Shown here piece after piece: positions 59,855 to 64,000 of a stretch of DNA of 64,000 nucleotides. Both the position numbers and the translations under genes were made by a program. Within the stretch, counting starts at the first letter, position 1, and the number at the start of each line of letters is the position of its first letter. Origin of the DNA: Meghimatium bilineatum (Eukaryota; Mollusca; Gastropoda; Stylommatophora; Philomycidae); the NCBI GenBank assembly GCA_034231615.1, contig CM067317.1:18611129-18675128 (forward strand), given 5' to 3'. The notes under the pieces were generated by a model that saw only the letters and a program-made list of their open reading frames with translations, made no database searches and was not told the DNA's origin.

Positions 59855-60680
59855 TGTCAATCAATCAAGTGCCATGCCGACTGGCGTAGGCGATAATGTT
59901 TCTCCACGACTCTCTGTCTCTTGTGTTGTCAAAAAGCTCGGTTGGTGAGCTTCTACCGTGCCACGATACAAGCCCATCTAGTAACTTTTCTCTTTCTCGA
60001 CCTCTATCTCTTCTCCCTTTGATCTTTCCAGTGGTTATTATGTGTTTAAGCTGTGTTCTTCTCAGCACATGCCCTAGAAACTTTGACTGTCTGCCTCTAA
60101 TGTTTGATATGATTGATCTTTTTACGCCAGCATCAATGAGAACCTCTGCATTAGTTTTCTTGGCTGGCCATGGTATTTTCATCATTCTTCTCAGAAACCA
60201 CATTTCTGTAGCCTCCAATTCACTTTGAATTTTCTTGTTTATAGTCCATGCTTCACATCCATAAAAATGTGCTAATACTATATTATTCACTTTGATGTTG
60301 CGAGCTTTGGTAATCTGTTTCGTTAAAATAACCATTACATCTGTTTTCCTGATATTTAGGAATAGCCTTTCTCTTTACTTTCTGTCACTGCTACGTTAAT
60401 TAAATCTTGAAGGTCTTTCTCACTTTTAGCAATCAGAACAGTGTCATCCGCATCTCTTAAACTATTTATATTAAGTGCTTCCTCCGATATTCGTGAGATA
60501 TGGCACGCATTATGTTTTCACTGTATAAAGGTAACAGATCTGGTGAAAGTACACATCGCAGTCTGACTTCTTGTTTTATTTGTTGAAATAGGCCAAATTT
60601 ATATTCTACTCTTATTGATGTTGTTTGTTTCCAGTACATGTTCTTGATGCTTCTCAAGTCCATGCAATACACAATCAAGT
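59855..60680 (-). pseudogene. LINE relic (family T), RT palm and intact C-terminal frame
   Basis: The 156-codon frame 59865-60335 reads MVILTKQITKARNIKVNNIVL, GCEAWTINKKIQSELEATEMWFLRRMMKIPW, KFLGHVLRRTQLKH, and GREREKLLDGLVSWHG. It ends in the SRHGT terminus and a stop, the best-preserved LINE C-terminus here. Upstream (about 60400-60550) LRDADDTVLIAKSEKDLQDLINVAVTE holds an ADD catalytic box in another frame. The 3' end is AATCAATCAAGTGCCATGCC on the plus strand. Confidence 0.88.
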
Positions 60681-61214
60681 AAACAATCGACGGTCAAGAA
60701 ACAATGACTTCACGCAGAAGTGCAAAGAAACATTTGTTCGAATCCAATGCCGTGAGCTTTCAATATATACAAACTATTGGCTAGAGGGAAATCAATCATT
60801 CTAAAATGACTCAATTGTGTATTATCTTGATTTTCATTGGTCACACAAGGTATAATCCTAGTAACGAATGTACATCACTGGAATATTCAAATGTGTTATT
60901 GAGAAGGCTTGATTTCTCATTAGACAGTAGCTCTTGTTATGTAGACGATCACAGCTCATGCTGAGCTTAGGAAGTTATGTTGTTAATAACGGACAGTGGA
61001 GTGTCAAGATCATTCTTCCACATAAGCCAATGCGCTGACTAACATAAAAATATGCGATCTGCAATAATATATATAAGTATGGCTGTGAGAAACAGTTCAT
61101 CAATAACAGCCGTCTTCAATTATTTAAAGAATCAAAGTTAATATAGAAATATCAGACTAGTCATGTTTCTCGAAAGTTTATAACCTGGTGTAAGGAAAAT
61201 ATTTTTACACCATG
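60681..61214. other. Unassigned sequence
   Basis: TCATTCTAAAATGACTCAATTG and ATTTTCATTGGTCAC near 60798-60843 loosely recall one end of MITE-A. Not delimited. Confidence 0.35.
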
Positions 61215-61775
61215 TCAGACTAGTCATACTACATGACTGATAGCACGATTGTATAATATACTTGATTGATAACACGATTGTATAAGATACTTGATTGATA
61301 ACATGTTTATATAAGATACTTGATTGATAGCACGACTGTATAAGATACTAGATTGATATCATGTTTGTGTAAGATACTTGATTGACAGTATGATTGTGTA
61401 AAATACTTGATTGATAGAACGATTGTATAACATAATTAATTGATAGCATGATTGTATAAGATAATTGATTGGTATCATGTTTGTGTAAGATACTTGATTG
61501 AAAGCATGTTTGTGTAAGATACTTGATTGATGACACGATTGTATAAGATACTTGATTGATAGTACGATTATATAAGATACTTGATTGATATCATGTTTGT
61601 GTAAGATACTTGATTGATAGCAAGACTGTATAAGATACTTAATTAATAGCATGATTGTATAAGATACCTAGCTGATAGTACGATTATATAAGATACTTGA
61701 TTGATAGCATGATTGTATAAGATACTTGATTGATAGCATGATTGTATAAGATACTTGATTGATTGCATAGTTGTG
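61215..61775. repeat. 29-bp tandem array
   Basis: About nineteen units of GATTGTATAAGATACTTGATTGATAGCAT with moderate divergence. Because 29 is not divisible by three, all frames cycle (ILHKHDINQVSY...), and none is a gene. Confidence 0.94.
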
Positions 61776-62439
61776 TAATAACAAAATATAACAAGATACA
61801 ATAAGTCACCATTCTACACAACGATATCTAACACTGCAATAATTTAAAAAACATAGGAATGAAAAAAATAAATATTCACCACAGTGGTAAAAAATATTCC
61901 GTGCGTCAATCGGAGGTTTTCAACCTAATAGTACTTATTCCGCAGTTATACTGTAAATCAGAGTTTATAAAGGTTCGCCCTATAACAAACACAGCGACTA
62001 AAGCGTTCTGTTGGGAAAAGAGGGTAAGAAATAAAAAAAGGGAAATTGGGTTGGGGGAACTGCTAGCCTAGGGATTGGGGCACATAGCCATAACTTTGTA
62101 AGATATTTAATAAGACAAGATAATAAGCCCGAAGCGTTATTTAGGTCTCGAAGGGAAGGGTTGCGACAAACAGTTTTTTTCCCCAAAAAGGGCAATGGAG
62201 AGAAAAAGGTTCGGAATCATTACTATAAAACACACGGCAAACATTCCAATCTGTGTTCTAGAACTCACTATCCGCTAAAGAACCAAAACAAATATAAGAA
62301 AAATTTTTTTTTAAAATTTGAATCCACTTGACTGTATTACATGTAAACTGTTATAGAGTGTCGTATAATCATTTCATTTGTCTGGAGTTTGCAGGCCGAT
62401 GGTTCCACTGATTCGCACGCAGTTCAATGTGTCTAACAG
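61776..62439. other. Unassigned sequence
   Basis: A GC-richer stretch at 61960-62200 without recognisable content. Confidence 0.4.
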
Positions 62440-62660
62440 AATATGGTAACTTGTTTTTCTGCTATCCATTCTCAAACTACTGCAGAATGTATTATATATT
62501 TCGGAGATGAGACTGTGTTATGTCATGGTTTACAGCTGTGCTGAGAAATTTCCGCGTTCAGTACGAAACATCCGACTTCAGCATAGTAGCTTTTGAATCA
62601 TTTCTACCCGCTATAGAATGAGTCAACGAAAATCCCAATCCCAAAATGCCTTAGTTTTTT
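62440..62660 (-). mobile_element. SINE-A copy (diverged)
   Basis: Reverse complement shows GCTACTATGCTGAAGTCGGATG, GCTGTAAACCATGACATAACAC, and CTGCAGTAGTTTGAGAATGG in the SINE-A order. The tail is replaced by an A-rich sequence. Confidence 0.7.
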
Positions 62661-62724
62661 TGTTACGTCACGCAGACTATATCAGAATGTCACTATCCAC
62701 TACTAAACTTTAAGTGCGTAGTAA

Positions 62725-62825
62725 CACACAAACAAACACACAATCATACAAACAAACAAACACACACACACATGCACATACACTCACACACACACGCACG
62801 CACACACACTCACATACAAACACAT
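62725..62825. repeat. (CA)n-rich imperfect microsatellite
   Basis: Mixed ACAC, AAAC and GCAC repeats. Confidence 0.9.
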
Positions 62826-62999
62826 TGCACAATCCTTTCGTTATTGAAAAAAACAACTATATGTGATAAGTGTTAGTAAATTAGGTTTGTTTTTCTCGTC
62901 TAAGACATGCGATGTTATTGCCGCTGAGTTGCGTGTATTTTATGTGATAATAACGTCAAAGAGTGTTATACTAAATTTGTTGTTCTTGCGCAGTTACTC

Positions 63000-63108
63000 T
63001 CTTACAGTTACGTTTGACAGCTACAGAGTCAGTTACACAGTTACGTTTGACAGCTACAGAGTCAGTTACACAGTTATGTTTGGCAGTTACACAGTTACGT
63101 TTTGTTCT
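63000..63108. repeat. 33-bp repeat, about three copies
   Basis: ACAGTTACGTTTGACAGCTACAGAGTCAGTTAC twice, then a shortened version. Confidence 0.88.
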
Positions 63109-63407
63109 CAAACCAGATTGATGCGTACAGTTATCGTGATAGCCTATCACACTACACTTTCAAATATCCGAACATTACAACTTTGGAACGATTGGGATAT
63201 GTAGATGCGTGCAAATTTCAGATGCATACATAGATTTATCGTAAACAGACGTACTTCAAACTTTTGGCTAATGGGAGAACTAACATTTCGCCCATGTGGG
63301 AATCGATATTGGATGGCATGAGTGTTCTGACTTCTTAGTATTGCAAACTGAGAGTTACAGAAATTGTTCAACGTCTCATGTTGCATTATCTTGAAACAGG
63401 ATAACAA

Positions 63408-63540
63408 AGTTTTGCTAATTACTAGCAAAACTCTTTTGCATTACTACAATGCAAGTGACGATGTCATTACTTAGAATGTTGCTAATTACTAGCAACACTC
63501 TGTTGCATAACTAGGCTACAAGTGACGATGCCATTTCTTA
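63408..63540. repeat. ~66-bp direct duplication with two dyads per unit
   Basis: Two units start TTGCTAATTACTAGCAA (TTGCTA/TAGCAA dyad), followed by TTGCATTACTACAATGCAA (second dyad; damaged in unit 2), AAGTGACGATG and CATT. Confidence 0.75.
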
Positions 63541-64000
63541 AGGGGCTGCCCAAAAAAATGAACTTAAAAGCTGCAGACCTGAACAATGATCAGGAGTTTT
63601 AAAAACCTAATTACATTTTAAATATATGGATATATATATACAGAAGAATATGTATAATTTTATGGACAGATTTTCAAAAATATAGTCGAGGATAATGGAA
63701 AATTTAGGAAATGAAAGGTGTATGCTACGTAGACCTAAAACAAGATAAATACAAAATTTTAATCAACTAAAAATACATAACTTTTTGAAAGGTTTAATCA
63801 CAGTATAAGTGCTGAAGTATATTGAGCAAGAGGCATACACAAATTCAACCAGGATAGACACATTAAGAGTTGAACAAATTATTCATTTTCAGAGTATACA
63901 ATCAGTGAAAAAAAGATAGAATGTATATAAGATCAATTGTAGTTACCATTCTACCGCTGTGATCTATGTTGAATAGTAGAAAATATTCATCGATGAATGT
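63541..64000. other. Unassigned AT-rich sequence
   Basis: Nothing recognised. Confidence 0.45.

Overview
This is an AT-rich piece of an animal (metazoan) nuclear genome, almost entirely non-coding and very rich in repeats. No operons, prokaryotic genes, rRNA genes, intact tRNA genes or CRISPR arrays are visible. The only host coding sequence I can support is one exon on the minus strand (38816-39166). It encodes the extracellular N-terminus and first membrane helix of a class A, biogenic-amine-type G-protein-coupled receptor and ends in a clean GTAAGT splice donor. Together with the mix of LINE, Tc1/mariner and SINE remnants, this points to an invertebrate. The style of the RNase H-bearing LINE fragments reminds me of mollusc (gastropod) retroelements, but that is recollection and inference, and the species cannot be fixed from the window.

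The rest falls into four classes. (1) Decayed LINEs: at least fifteen fragments on both strands (for example 11150-12110, 31947-32570, 40825-41770, 46290-47400, 48836-49850, 52830-53577, 59250-60680). Reverse-transcriptase and RNase H motifs are recognisable but broken by stops and frameshifts. (2) DNA transposons: a degenerate DDE transposase (about 4670-5855), two Tc1-like elements (15497-16215; 28012-30400), a mariner-like element (51240-52560), and a small MITE family (five copies) with long terminal inverted repeats. (3) Non-autonomous retroposons: a ~280 bp SINE family with a GAA-rich tail (about eight copies), a ~1.25-1.33 kb retroposon with an (AAAC)n tail (two full copies with target-site duplications, plus fragments), and a tRNA-headed SINE (two copies). 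(4) Tandem arrays: roughly twenty minisatellite or microsatellite blocks with unit lengths 4, 15, 18, 21, 23, 29, 30, 31, 36, 41, 42, 47, 48 and 72 bp. Several of them carry a short palindrome in every unit.

Layout: 0-9 kb, SINE and MITE copies, an 18-bp array split by the 1.3 kb retroposon, a DDE transposase relic, and 36-bp and 15-bp arrays. 9-20 kb, a large inverted repeat, LINE and Tc1 relics, the 42-bp palindromic array, SINEs and the 30-bp array. 20-31 kb, degenerate satellites, a long stretch without recognisable features (22.6-24.8 kb), a 21-bp array, and a Tc1 element carrying two nested retroposons. 31-40 kb, LINE relics, long (TA)n, a very homogeneous 31-bp array and the receptor exon. 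40-54 kb, LINEs, the 48-bp and 41-bp arrays, a mariner, and a LINE running into a ~725 bp GATA/GACA microsatellite. 54-64 kb, more LINE, SINE and MITE copies and small arrays.

The nested insertions give a relative history. The Tc1 element at 28-30.4 kb predates both the SINE and the 1.3 kb retroposon inside it. The 18-bp array at 1.1-3.3 kb predates the other 1.3 kb copy. The most noteworthy patterns are a retroposon network that shares a 3' tail, a microsatellite that appears to have grown from a LINE tail, and a satellite whose palindrome is kept while its sequence changes. Most of the listed open frames are chance or repeat-driven and are not reported as genes.
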